NCBI GenBank assembly: GCA_036508635.1
Contig: DATCGY010000004.1
Location: 1-30,570 of the forward strand
Direction of reading: 5' to 3'
Length of the DNA stretch: 30,570 nucleotides
DNA from: FEN-727 sp036508635
Lineage (GTDB): Bacteria; Actinomycetota; Geothermincolia; Fen-727; Anoxymicrobiaceae
Made by a program: the position numbers and the translations under genes. Shown piece by piece: positions 23,660-30,570 of this stretch; within the stretch, counting starts at the first letter, position 1, and every line of letters begins with the position of its first letter. The notes under the pieces are model-generated. The model was not told the origin of the DNA and searched no databases. It was given only the letters and a program-made list of their open reading frames with translations.

Positions 23660-25210
23660 ATGACTGTCACATGCCCGTCTTGCGGGAGCATAAACACTGA
23701 AGGGACCGGTGCCTGCGCGTCGTGCGGCGCTGCTATCATGGCGCCCGCACCCGGAGGGCCGGCACCCGAAACGCCCTCTTCGCAAGGCGCATGGTCGCAG
23801 CCAGCCGCTGGACAACCCCAGTTGCAAGGCTTGTGGCCGCGGCAGACCCAGGGACAGGCTCAATCCTCGCAACGGGGAGAGTGGCAAAACCCGCCCCGCA
23901 ACCCGGAGGTCAAGCCGGCGGATGTGATTCCGCAAATGACCGTGCCGCCCGTTCGATCGGAGCAGCCACCCGGGGCGCGGCCTCAAGCTCCGGCTCAAGG
24001 TATACCCCCGGGAAACCAGCCGGTACGCGGTGGTGCGCCGGGAGGGCAACCTGCTCAGGCCCCAAAGGCTCCCGCCGGACCTCAACCCCAGGTCGGCGCG
24101 CCGGTCCAGCGGCCTGTGCCGCGGGAAACCCCCCATCAGGGAATGCAACGACAGCCCGGGCCGTCGCCAAGCGCGCCTCCGGTCGTTCATCCCCCGGACG
24201 CACAGGCTTCACCGGCCCCGCAGGCGGCCGTGGATCAGCGACCCCCTACCCCGCAGCCTCCCGAGCCGCGGGCTGAAGGCTCCAGGGTACTTCCACAGGA
24301 GCCCGAAACCACCGTGACGACCCGCACTGAAGCTGAAGAAACGGGGAACGGAAGAGCGGTTACGGAGACGCCCGTCCAGGAACAGCACGAAACGTTCACC
24401 GATGCGCCGGTGTCTCCCGACGGCAGCCAGTGGGGATACGGCGTTCCCCAGCCATATGGCGCCGCATTTGCGAGCCCGTGGTACTCTCCATACCCGATGC
24501 AGGGCTTTCCCTCGCCGTTCCCGGGATTCTTCGGGTGGCCTTTCCCGACACCTTACATGCCGCCGCCGTGCATGGCCATGGCTTACCAGATGGGCTTCCC
24601 GTATCAGAACCCACAGTACCCTTACGGCGCAATGCCGGGCCCTCATGGAGCTCCGGCAGCCCGTCGAAAGAGGATGCGGCCTCTATATATAGTCTTGATC
24701 ATCCTCGGTGTACTCATCGTCGTCGGCGGTGGCGTTGCTGCCGCGATACTTCTCAGCGGGAGCTCGAACGCATCGTTTAACCTGGGGGATGGGTCAGTGG
24801 TAGGATCCAATATCGAGTTCCACAACATGATCCTCAAACAGCAGGGCGACACTCTCACTTTATCCGGAACGTACGATAATACCGGAACGTACAAGGGCGA
24901 AGTTGTTGTAACAGTCCAGGCCGCGGGACAGGGCGGCCAGGAGCAGTTGTTGAGCTTTACGGTATCCGTCGTCTCCGGGTCCGGAAAGACGTTCAGGCAG
25001 CAGAAGTCCGCCGGCTCCGTCAAGCTGAGCGGCGCTACCCTCAGCTCCATAGTGGCTACGGGTTCTACCCAGGACAATACCGGTACGAACACTTTCCCGT
25101 TCGGTACCGAGAGCTCGCCAGGCAGCTCGTCAACCCCGTCGAGCTCCAGCTCGACTGAATTCCCCTCGAGCATCCCTGAGAGCTCCACCCCATTCGATAC
25201 CGTCCCGTAG
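23660..25210 (+). CDS. Zinc-ribbon, proline-rich, single-pass membrane protein of unknown function
   Basis: 516 residues in four blocks. An N-terminal zinc ribbon (Cys5, Cys8, Cys19, Cys22) is followed by a long low-complexity segment rich in Pro, Gln, Gly and Ala (about 28-250). Next comes a Tyr/Phe/Pro/Met-rich region, then one transmembrane helix (about 341-365) preceded by a basic R-R-K-R cluster. After the helix is a beta-rich domain of about 100 residues (SVVGSNIEFHNMILKQQGD) and a Ser/Thr/Pro-rich tail. The basic cluster predicts the ribbon inside and the beta domain outside. The ATG has AGAGG seven bases upstream. I recognise no family beyond zinc-ribbon domain. A link between a cytoplasmic partner and the cell surface is only a guess. 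Confidence 0.82.
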   Translation: MTVTCPSCGSINTEGTGACASCGAAIMAPAPGGPAPETPSSQGAWSQPAAGQPQLQGLWPRQTQGQAQSSQRGEWQNPPRNPEVKPADVIPQMTVPPVRSEQPPGARPQAPAQGIPPGNQPVRGGAPGGQPAQAPKAPAGPQPQVGAPVQRPVPRETPHQGMQRQPGPSPSAPPVVHPPDAQASPAPQAAVDQRPPTPQPPEPRAEGSRVLPQEPETTVTTRTEAEETGNGRAVTETPVQEQHETFTDAPVSPDGSQWGYGVPQPYGAAFASPWYSPYPMQGFPSPFPGFFGWPFPTPYMPPPCMAMAYQMGFPYQNPQYPYGAMPGPHGAPAARRKRMRPLYIVLIILGVLIVVGGGVAAAILLSGSSNASFNLGDGSVVGSNIEFHNMILKQQGDTLTLSGTYDNTGTYKGEVVVTVQAAGQGGQEQLLSFTVSVVSGSGKTFRQQKSAGSVKLSGATLSSIVATGSTQDNTGTNTFPFGTESSPGSSSTPSSSSSTEFPSSIPESSTPFDTVP

Positions 25211-25264
25211 TGCCGCGAAGAAACGTAGGATGCACCGTTTCGCTGGTGGGTGGGCAACCTTATA

Positions 25265-26134
25265 ATGGGGGAAAACCACATTGAGGTAGTAACCCCGGTG
25301 TCTGAGGATTCCAACACGCTGGAAAAACCGATCGGCGATAACGTGTTCTGCGCGGTAGACGTGGAGACCTCGGGCCTGCGTATGTCGAGCAGGGTCGTCG
25401 AGGTTGGAGCGGTCAAGTTCAACCTGGCAGGAGACTGCTACGAGTACCAGAGCCTGGTCAACCCGTGCGAGCGCATCGCGCCGGGCGCCGTCGAGATCCA
25501 CGGAATCACCGACGAGATGGTCGCGAGCGCACCGAGGGCTCCTGACGTTATGCCCGCCCTGCTCAACTTCATGAGGGGGTGTGTATTCATAGCACACAAC
25601 GCCCCGTTCGACGTCAAGATGATCGGCAACGAGCTCGCCCGCATGAGGGTCACCCCGCCGGATGAACCGGTGGTCTGTACAGTGAGACTCGGACGGAAGC
25701 TCATCGCGGGGGTGCCCAATTACAGGCTCGAGACCCTGGTCAACCACCTTGACATCCAGGTGGGCACCCTGCACAACGCCCTGTGTGACGCCCACGCCGC
25801 AAGGCTGGTCTTTCTCGAGTGCGTCAGCGGCCTGCCCCCGGACACGCCCATATCCGAGCTGCCCGGTATGCTCGGGGCGTTCGACGAGGTCGCCCCGCCG
25901 ACGGTCGATGATATCGAGCCCAGCGGTGACATCCTGGAGTTGGAAGCGCTGGCACGGTCGCGCATAAGCATCGAGATGGAGTACGGTGGGGGCGCGGGTC
26001 GCGGTCCCGTGGTCGTGACACCTATCTACCTGTTCGAGAAGAACGAGCAAGGCTACCTGAAGGCTTATTGCCACAGGGACGGAATACAAAAGACCTATCG
26101 CCTGGACAGGATAATAGACTTCCGCAGGGTCTAA
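25265..26134 (+). CDS. DEDDh 3'-5' exonuclease (DnaQ-like) fused to a WYL-like domain
   Basis: 289 residues. The exonuclease domain has all DEDDh residues: Asp32 and Glu34 in VDVETSGL, Asp116 in HNAPFDVKM, and His170 and Asp175 in HNALCDAHAARL. The C-terminal 60 residues (about 229-287) match the WYL fold: S-I-E-M-E-Y, then G-Y-L-K-A-Y-C-H and T-Y-R-L-D-R-I, with the signature Trp replaced by Gly. WYL domains bind nucleic acid or nucleotide ligands and often control defence or DNA-repair proteins. Start is uncertain: ATG at 25265 (GGTGGG about ten bases upstream) or GTG at 25298 (GAGGT ten bases upstream). A YycJ-like nuclease-family gene follows 31 bases later, probably cotranscribed. Confidence 0.88.
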   Translation: MGENHIEVVTPVSEDSNTLEKPIGDNVFCAVDVETSGLRMSSRVVEVGAVKFNLAGDCYEYQSLVNPCERIAPGAVEIHGITDEMVASAPRAPDVMPALLNFMRGCVFIAHNAPFDVKMIGNELARMRVTPPDEPVVCTVRLGRKLIAGVPNYRLETLVNHLDIQVGTLHNALCDAHAARLVFLECVSGLPPDTPISELPGMLGAFDEVAPPTVDDIEPSGDILELEALARSRISIEMEYGGGAGRGPVVVTPIYLFEKNEQGYLKAYCHRDGIQKTYRLDRIIDFRRV

Positions 26135-26153
26135 GGAACAACCCTCGCGGCAA

Positions 26154-26165
26154 GAGGAGGACCTC
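26154..26165 (+). promoter_or_regulatory. Shine-Dalgarno sequence pointing to an AUC start
   Basis: GAGGAGG (26154-26160) is followed by a five-base spacer and then ATC at 26166. No ATG, GTG or TTG lies in frame between the upstream stop codons and codon 17 of the gene, so this SD decides the unusual start. Confidence 0.7.
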
Positions 26166-26939
26166 ATCGATATATGCGTTCTCGCAAGCGGCTCGGCCGG
26201 AAACGCGACGCTGGTGCGCTCAGGCTCCACCGCGTTGCTCGTTGACGCGGGCATCTCCCTGAAAGACCTCACGCGCCGTCTCATGATGGTCGGCGTCGAG
26301 GTGACCTCGCTGGACGCCCTGGTGCTCTCCCACGAGCACGGGGATCACGTCCGTGGCGCGATCGCGTTGTCCAGGAGGTTGAAGCTTCCGGTGTACGCCA
26401 GTCCCTCGACGTCACGTGGGACCGGCCTCGTCCCGGCGCTCGGCCGCGAGAATGTCATCGACTTTGCCGCCGACGTGCCGTTCTCGATCGGCTGCCTCGA
26501 GGTGGCGCCGTTCTCTGTGCCACACGACGCGGAAGAAACGTTCGGTTTCAAGGTCTCGGACGGGCGCGTCCGTGCGGGCCTCGCGACCGACCTCGGCAGC
26601 CTCACGCTTGACGTCCTCCAGGGGTTGTCCGGGTGCGACGCGGTGGTCCTGGAATCGAACCACGACGAGGTCATGCTGCTCGAAGGTCCATACCCGCTCT
26701 TCCTCAAGCGCCGCGTCAACGGCCCGCACGGCCACCTTTCCAATACCGACGCGGCCGAGCTGGCCAGGTGCATACGGCACGGCGACATGAAACACCTCGT
26801 TCTGGCGCACCTGAGCCGAACGAACAACACTCCCGAGCTTCCTGTCAAAGCAACCCGCGGAGCGCTCGGAGCCAGGGGGGCGCACATCCAGGTTTCACTT
26901 GGCTGGCAGGACCGGCCCGGTGACATGATCTGTTTCTAG
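26166..26939 (+). CDS. YycJ/WalJ-like metallo-beta-lactamase-fold hydrolase with apparent ATC start
   Basis: 257 residues if translation starts at ATC. The family N-terminus I-C-V-L-A-S-G-S-x-G-N-A-T-L lies entirely upstream of the first conventional start, a GTG at 26214, which would remove the first strand. The metal motif is H56-E-H58-G-D60-H61, followed by conserved V-P-H-D, A-T-D-L-G, E-S-N-H-D and G-H-L-S-N motifs. YycJ is a 5'-3' double-stranded DNA exonuclease in Bacillus and is tied to DNA repair and cell-wall signalling. The partner upstream is a DEDDh exonuclease. A sequencing error at the start codon is the main alternative. Confidence 0.88.
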   Translation: MDICVLASGSAGNATLVRSGSTALLVDAGISLKDLTRRLMMVGVEVTSLDALVLSHEHGDHVRGAIALSRRLKLPVYASPSTSRGTGLVPALGRENVIDFAADVPFSIGCLEVAPFSVPHDAEETFGFKVSDGRVRAGLATDLGSLTLDVLQGLSGCDAVVLESNHDEVMLLEGPYPLFLKRRVNGPHGHLSNTDAAELARCIRHGDMKHLVLAHLSRTNNTPELPVKATRGALGARGAHIQVSLGWQDRPGDMICF

Positions 26940-27051
26940 TCCGGCGAGAGGCTGGCCGTGGCGTTCGCGGATGCGATGACGAGTTGCAGGTGTTTGTGCG
27001 GCGCCCGAGAAATGTTGGGTCGACAACGATCTAATTCCCCCGGAGGCAATA

Positions 27052-27531
27052 ATGCCGCTCAAGGAGTATAAGAAGAAGCGCGAATTCGGAGCGACACCCG
27101 AGCCCGGTCCAGAGGTAAAGGAGACGGCCGGGCGGGACTTCGTCATCCAGAAGCACCAGGCGACGAACCTTCATTTCGACCTCCGGCTCGAGGACAAAGG
27201 GGTCCTCAAGAGCTGGGCGGTCACAAAAGAGCCGCCGGCCGAGCCGGGTGTTAAACGGCTCGCTGTCCACGTCGAGGACCACCCTTACGGCTACAAAGAT
27301 TTTGAAGGCGAGATCCCGGAAGGCCAGTACGGCGCCGGCACTGTCGAGATCTGGGACAAAGGCACATACCGACCACTTCTCGAGGGAGAGCCCGACGCCA
27401 CAACGGCGGAGGCCATTGAACGGGGCGCTCTCAAGTTCGAGCTCGACGGCAAGCGCCTGAAGGGCCGCTACGTCCTTTATCACTTCGACAAGCAAGGCAA
27501 GAACTGGCTTTTCTTCAAGATGAAGGGCTGA
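27052..27531 (+). CDS. Stand-alone LigD-type 3'-phosphoesterase domain protein
   Basis: A 159-residue protein equal to the PE domain of bacterial NHEJ ligase D. The PE domain trims 3'-phosphates and ribonucleotides at DNA ends with a metal ion. The core is F-V-I-Q-K-H35-Q-A-T-N-L-H41-F-D43-L-R45, then S-W-A-V-T-K-E-P, H73-V-E-D-H-P and EGEIPEGQYGAGTVEIWDKG, all typical. No ligase or polymerase domain is attached and no Ku gene is in the window. The ATG has GGAGG six bases upstream. It lies 112 bases after the MBL gene, which keeps it next to two other nuclease-family genes. Confidence 0.93.
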   Translation: MPLKEYKKKREFGATPEPGPEVKETAGRDFVIQKHQATNLHFDLRLEDKGVLKSWAVTKEPPAEPGVKRLAVHVEDHPYGYKDFEGEIPEGQYGAGTVEIWDKGTYRPLLEGEPDATTAEAIERGALKFELDGKRLKGRYVLYHFDKQGKNWLFFKMKG

Positions 27532-27570
27532 CGTCCGCGCGCGCCGGTCATAGTATTTCGAGACGCGCCT

Positions 27571-28701
27571 CTATTCCCCCCGACGCGCCGCCTCCAACAT
27601 CCACTTGATGCGCTCGACGCTCATACCGGCATGGCTGTGCGCTGGCGTCAGGATGAACCCGCCGCCTCTCGAGTCACGGATCGCCGCGGCCACTTCAGCC
27701 TCTACCTCTTCACGGGTGCCTGAGACCAGGGTTTCCGTGACGTCTATGTTCCCGATTATGCACAGGCGGTCGCCCACCTTCCGCCTCGCCCGAGCGAGGT
27801 CGTTCCCGGCGCTGGGTTCGAAGGCGTGGGCGCCATCGAAGCCCCACTCGACGAATCTTTCGATCAGGTCCTCGGTGTTGCCGCAGCAGTGTATCGCTAT
27901 CTTCGCGCCGTGCCTGTGAGCTGTCGCCGTTATCTGTCGGTAGGACTCGCCGTAGAATGTCTCCAGCATGTCCGGGGACAGCATCGGTCCCGACTTGTAG
28001 GCCAGGTCCTCTCCAATGGTAATGACGCGCGCTCCCGCGGCACAACACGCATCGACAGACGCGACGATCAACGCCGTGAAGTACCCTACGACCTCTCGCA
28101 CGAAGGCCGGGTCCCGTCGCAGCAGCGTAACAAACGGGGCGAAGCCCATGGGTTGCCAACTGTTCTCCCACGGCCCCGGTGCGATGAACGGGATGACCGC
28201 GATCCTGCGGCGCCATATCGCGCGCAGCATGCGGTACATCCGCGCCGTCGCCAGGGCGTATTCAGCGATGTCGGGTCGCGGCCATGCCCTCCATTCATCC
28301 GGGGTCTTTATCAGCCCTTCTCCGTACATGAGGTATGCGTTGCCGTACCCATCGTCGACGATGTCCATGCGCCGGCCGAACGCGTCCTGGAGGTGGGCGT
28401 GGTCGCGAAGGCTCATCCTCCAGAAAGTGAACCATACCGCGTCGAACCCCATCTCGTAGTTAGCGCGGATGTAGGTGTTATAAAAGAGGAACATCGCCTG
28501 GTCGTAGAAACGGTTGAGCAGGCCCTTGTACCGGTCGACGAGGCTCGAGCCGTGCCGGCTCTTGAGTAGATCCAGCAGCCTTGAAGGTTTCTTACCCAGC
28601 GCCTGATTCACGATATTGGGGTCGATCGACATGGATATGGATGGTGTGGTTTCGAGTTGTTTCCCGTCCAGGGCCGCGAATAACCTTCCTTCAGCCTCCA
28701 T
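27571..28701 (-). CDS. Uroporphyrinogen-decarboxylase-family protein (MtaA/CmuA-like)
   Basis: 376 residues of the URO-D fold. Visible family features are the FYGESYRQITATAHRHGAKI helix, IAIHCCGNTEDLIERF with the His-x-Cys zinc ligands used by the methyltransferase branch, GDRLCIIGNIDVTETL, and the closing GFILTPAHSHAGMSVERIKW. The substrate-binding arginines of true HemE are not evident at the N-terminus. A corrinoid or coenzyme-M-type methyltransferase role is therefore more likely than heme synthesis, but no corrinoid protein gene is near. The ATG has GGAGGT five bases upstream. The gene converges with the LigD-PE gene across only 39 bases. Confidence 0.88.
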   Translation of the reverse strand: MEAEGRLFAALDGKQLETTPSISMSIDPNIVNQALGKKPSRLLDLLKSRHGSSLVDRYKGLLNRFYDQAMFLFYNTYIRANYEMGFDAVWFTFWRMSLRDHAHLQDAFGRRMDIVDDGYGNAYLMYGEGLIKTPDEWRAWPRPDIAEYALATARMYRMLRAIWRRRIAVIPFIAPGPWENSWQPMGFAPFVTLLRRDPAFVREVVGYFTALIVASVDACCAAGARVITIGEDLAYKSGPMLSPDMLETFYGESYRQITATAHRHGAKIAIHCCGNTEDLIERFVEWGFDGAHAFEPSAGNDLARARRKVGDRLCIIGNIDVTETLVSGTREEVEAEVAAAIRDSRGGGFILTPAHSHAGMSVERIKWMLEAARRGE

Positions 28702-28816
28702 GAACTACCTCCCGCAGACGAGACCGCGAATTTTCTATCACGGCCTTTCCATCGAAACCTGTCCGGCGTGAAATCGGATATGACCCCGATGCCACACGTT
28801 AGGGCAGTGGGGGTCT

Positions 28817-30570
28817 TCAGCGCTGGGGGACGGTGGCTTTTTGCGTGGCGGTCTTTGCGGATGCCTGAGATTTGACCAGTACCTGGACCTGCCGTGGTAT
28901 GCCGGGCGTCGCGGCGCTGGCTCCCGGAATGCCGCGTCCCACGTTGACCCTGACATACAGAAGCACCCTGTTGCTTCCGGGTATCTTTACGGTGCGGTAT
29001 ACCTGTCCTCCGCTGACCGAGTACGTCGTTATTGAATCCGCGGCTTCGAATACCAGGCCTTTGAGGTCCATCGGTATGCGAAGGTAGTTCTTCACCAGCC
29101 AGCCGTTGAGGGTCGAGACACCTGTGCCCGGGACGGCCCTGGCGGCGCCCGCGGCGCGACCGGCCGCGGCCAGGGTAAGCGCCGACAATGCAGGTCTGCT
29201 CAGGAGGTCGAGGTTGGTCTCACCGTTGGGGACCGAGCCGTCGTAGAACGGTATCGAGCTTTTGTCGTCGGCGTACGACAACCGGCCCATCTTTCCGTCC
29301 GTAACCTGCACCAGGCGGTATCCGGGGTACTTCTTCTGAATCCCGCCTTCATCGAAATAGACCATCGTCTGGTTGGCGTAGAGGGTCGTGCCCGGCGTGC
29401 CTCCCTGCCAGTCGAGCTGCCCCATGTTGTCGAAATGGAGGTGGCCGGAGAAAACGGCGTTGACATGGTAAGTGGAAACGAGCCTCTCCAGGGCTTTCGC
29501 GCCGGTGCCCCCACCACCCAGGGTATAGACACCGAAGAAGCGCTCGTTCTTCCACGAATCACCCTCTCCCCCGGGAGAATACGGGTCGTGATGTATCAGA
29601 AGCACCCTGAGCTTTGACCCCACGTGCGCCGCGAGGTCGTCCCGGAGCCAGCCCAACTGCCCCGCATACGAGTTGATGTCTTTCTCGTTTGGTGCCGCCT
29701 TGAGCTGGCCCTGCCACTTCCGCGGGTACACCAGGAAACCCAGCTTTTCCATGACGATGCGGTCGGAGTTGGGCCACTCATAGCTGTTTGCAACGGTGAA
29801 GTGGCACCTTGCCACGTCGAACGAGTAGTAAAGCGGGCCGAAGCTCTCCTCCCAGATGTCCGACCCATCGACCTCGTTTACGTACTGGTCGTGGTTTCCG
29901 GGCACCGTAAAAACAGGCACCTGGAACCTCGAGAGCGCGTTGAAGAAGTTGGCGAACTCTACCTGGTAATCGCCCGGTGCATGCTGCGCCCTGACGAAGT
30001 CACCGAGCAGTACCACAAAATCGGGCTTGATCAGGTTCACCTGGTCTATCGCGTTCTCGAAAAAGATGGGTTTACCCTCGGGCGAAATGCCCTTGTTCGT
30101 CTGCTTCTGCGCGATGCCCGTTATGTTGCGCCTGTGAACGTGGATATCGGCGAGCGTGATGAACCTGAAGTCGTCGCTGATCTTCTCCGAGATCGACACG
30201 GCGTGCTTCTGGCTGTCCGATAGCTTTCTGCCCGGAGCCTGAGCTTCGACAGTAAGGTCGTATAACTCCGGCACGGCGCCCGCGGGGATCTTGAACTCGG
30301 CGTGCCAGACCTGGTACGGTCCTCCCCTGCTGGTGCCGCCCGGCCACCTGCTGGAGACAGCCTTCCAAGCACGGACGGCTTTCAGCTTGTAGCTCAACCC
30401 CTTGAGCGCCTGCCTGGAGGGATTCAAGACCGCGTTCCATGCGGATGGCCGGTCCTCCTGCGCGCGGGCTCCCGGTCCGATCTCGTTGAAATCGAATTCC
30501 GCCTCCAGTGACGAGCCTGGAGCGACCAGGGCCGGATAACCTATCGTCGGCCATATGAGGTTGCGAACGC
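28817..30570 (-). CDS. Large calcineurin-like metallophosphoesterase (5' end beyond right edge)
   Basis: At least 583 residues. The frame is open to the right edge without a stop, so the N-terminus lies outside; a TTG at 30427 is not a convincing start. After a beta-rich, probably Ig-like region comes the phosphoesterase domain with all motifs: L-A-D-I-H, L-L-G-D-F, V-P-G-N-H-D, I-H-H-D and S-G-H-L-H. A C-terminal beta-rich region of about 180 residues follows, ending in a Lys/Thr/Gln tail. The layout resembles secreted phosphoesterases, but the signal peptide is out of view. The substrate is unknown. Confidence 0.88.
   Translation of the reverse strand, partial: VRNLIWPTIGYPALVAPGSSLEAEFDFNEIGPGARAQEDRPSAWNAVLNPSRQALKGLSYKLKAVRAWKAVSSRWPGGTSRGGPYQVWHAEFKIPAGAVPELYDLTVEAQAPGRKLSDSQKHAVSISEKISDDFRFITLADIHVHRRNITGIAQKQTNKGISPEGKPIFFENAIDQVNLIKPDFVVLLGDFVRAQHAPGDYQVEFANFFNALSRFQVPVFTVPGNHDQYVNEVDGSDIWEESFGPLYYSFDVARCHFTVANSYEWPNSDRIVMEKLGFLVYPRKWQGQLKAAPNEKDINSYAGQLGWLRDDLAAHVGSKLRVLLIHHDPYSPGGEGDSWKNERFFGVYTLGGGGTGAKALERLVSTYHVNAVFSGHLHFDNMGQLDWQGGTPGTTLYANQTMVYFDEGGIQKKYPGYRLVQVTDGKMGRLSYADDKSSIPFYDGSVPNGETNLDLLSRPALSALTLAAAGRAAGAARAVPGTGVSTLNGWLVKNYLRIPMDLKGLVFEAADSITTYSVSGGQVYRTVKIPGSNRVLLYVRVNVGRGIPGASAATPGIPRQVQVLVKSQASAKTATQKATVPQR

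Noticed and set aside
25255..25275. TATAAT at 25261-25266 as a promoter of the exonuclease gene
   Set aside because: It overlaps the likely ATG and has no -35; it would fit only if the GTG at 25298 is the true start, so I did not list it as a feature.
25130..26284. A 384-codon minus-strand frame opposite the exonuclease gene
   Set aside because: The exonuclease has all catalytic residues; the opposite frame is a codon mirror.
27532..27570. Bidirectional terminator between the convergent LigD-PE and URO-D genes
   Set aside because: Only loosely complementary GCGCG/CGCGC tracts are present, with no compact stem or U-run.

Overview
This is a GC-rich, gene-dense bacterial chromosomal window. 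It holds 24 recognisable protein genes, two of them cut by the window edges, plus one possible gene relic. I see no rRNA, tRNA, CRISPR array, insertion sequence or phage gene. All intergenic gaps are under about 220 bases. TTG and GTG starts preceded by good Shine-Dalgarno (SD) sequences are frequent (clpC, hisG, mcsB, a thiolase, the YfcE-type phosphoesterase). The lineage cannot be fixed from the sequence. The order greA-lysS-mcsA-mcsB-clpC-disA is the arrangement known from Bacillota. The HadA/HadB-like dehydratases, thiolase/DUF35 pairs and MMPL exporter have an actinobacterial flavour. A deep-branching Actinomycetota or a high-GC Bacillota-like organism is my best inference.

Region 1 (1-7235, minus strand) is a housekeeping and stress block: greA, lysS, mcsA, mcsB, clpC and the 5' part of disA. 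It carries the arginine-phosphorylation/ClpC protein quality-control system, but ctsR and radA, normal members of this cluster, are absent. A perfect 16-base tandem repeat lies upstream of mcsA where a regulator might bind. Region 2 (7307-10846, minus) has a membrane diguanylate cyclase with three GAF-like domains and a long-form hisG standing apart from other his genes.

Region 3 (10880-19339, minus) is the most interesting part. It is a nine-gene run with very short or overlapping junctions, except for a 110-base gap before the last two genes, and it ends at an intrinsic terminator. In order of transcription it encodes a GAF/PAS sensor kinase, a YfcE-type phosphoesterase, two thiolase-fold proteins lacking the usual Cys and His catalytic residues, two DUF35 zinc-ribbon/OB proteins, a PaaK-like CoA ligase, and a two-gene MaoC hydratase. 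The content resembles the hydration plus retro-aldol cleavage module of steroid side-chain degradation (ChsH1/ChsH2/Ltp2). It has two thiolase/DUF35 pairs, and its substrate is unknown.

Region 4 (19405-20915, minus) holds a seven-repeat beta-propeller lipoprotein, a GYD-domain protein, an intrinsic terminator lying between them inside the lipoprotein reading frame, and a possible relic of a Sua5/YrdC gene. Region 5 (20967-27531, plus) holds an MMPL/RND exporter, a zinc-ribbon/proline-rich/single-pass membrane protein, a DEDDh exonuclease fused to a WYL-like domain, a YycJ-like metallo-beta-lactamase-fold protein that seems to start at AUC, and a stand-alone LigD-type 3'-phosphoesterase. Region 6 (27571-30570, minus) holds a uroporphyrinogen-decarboxylase-family protein and a large calcineurin-like metallophosphoesterase that runs off the right edge.
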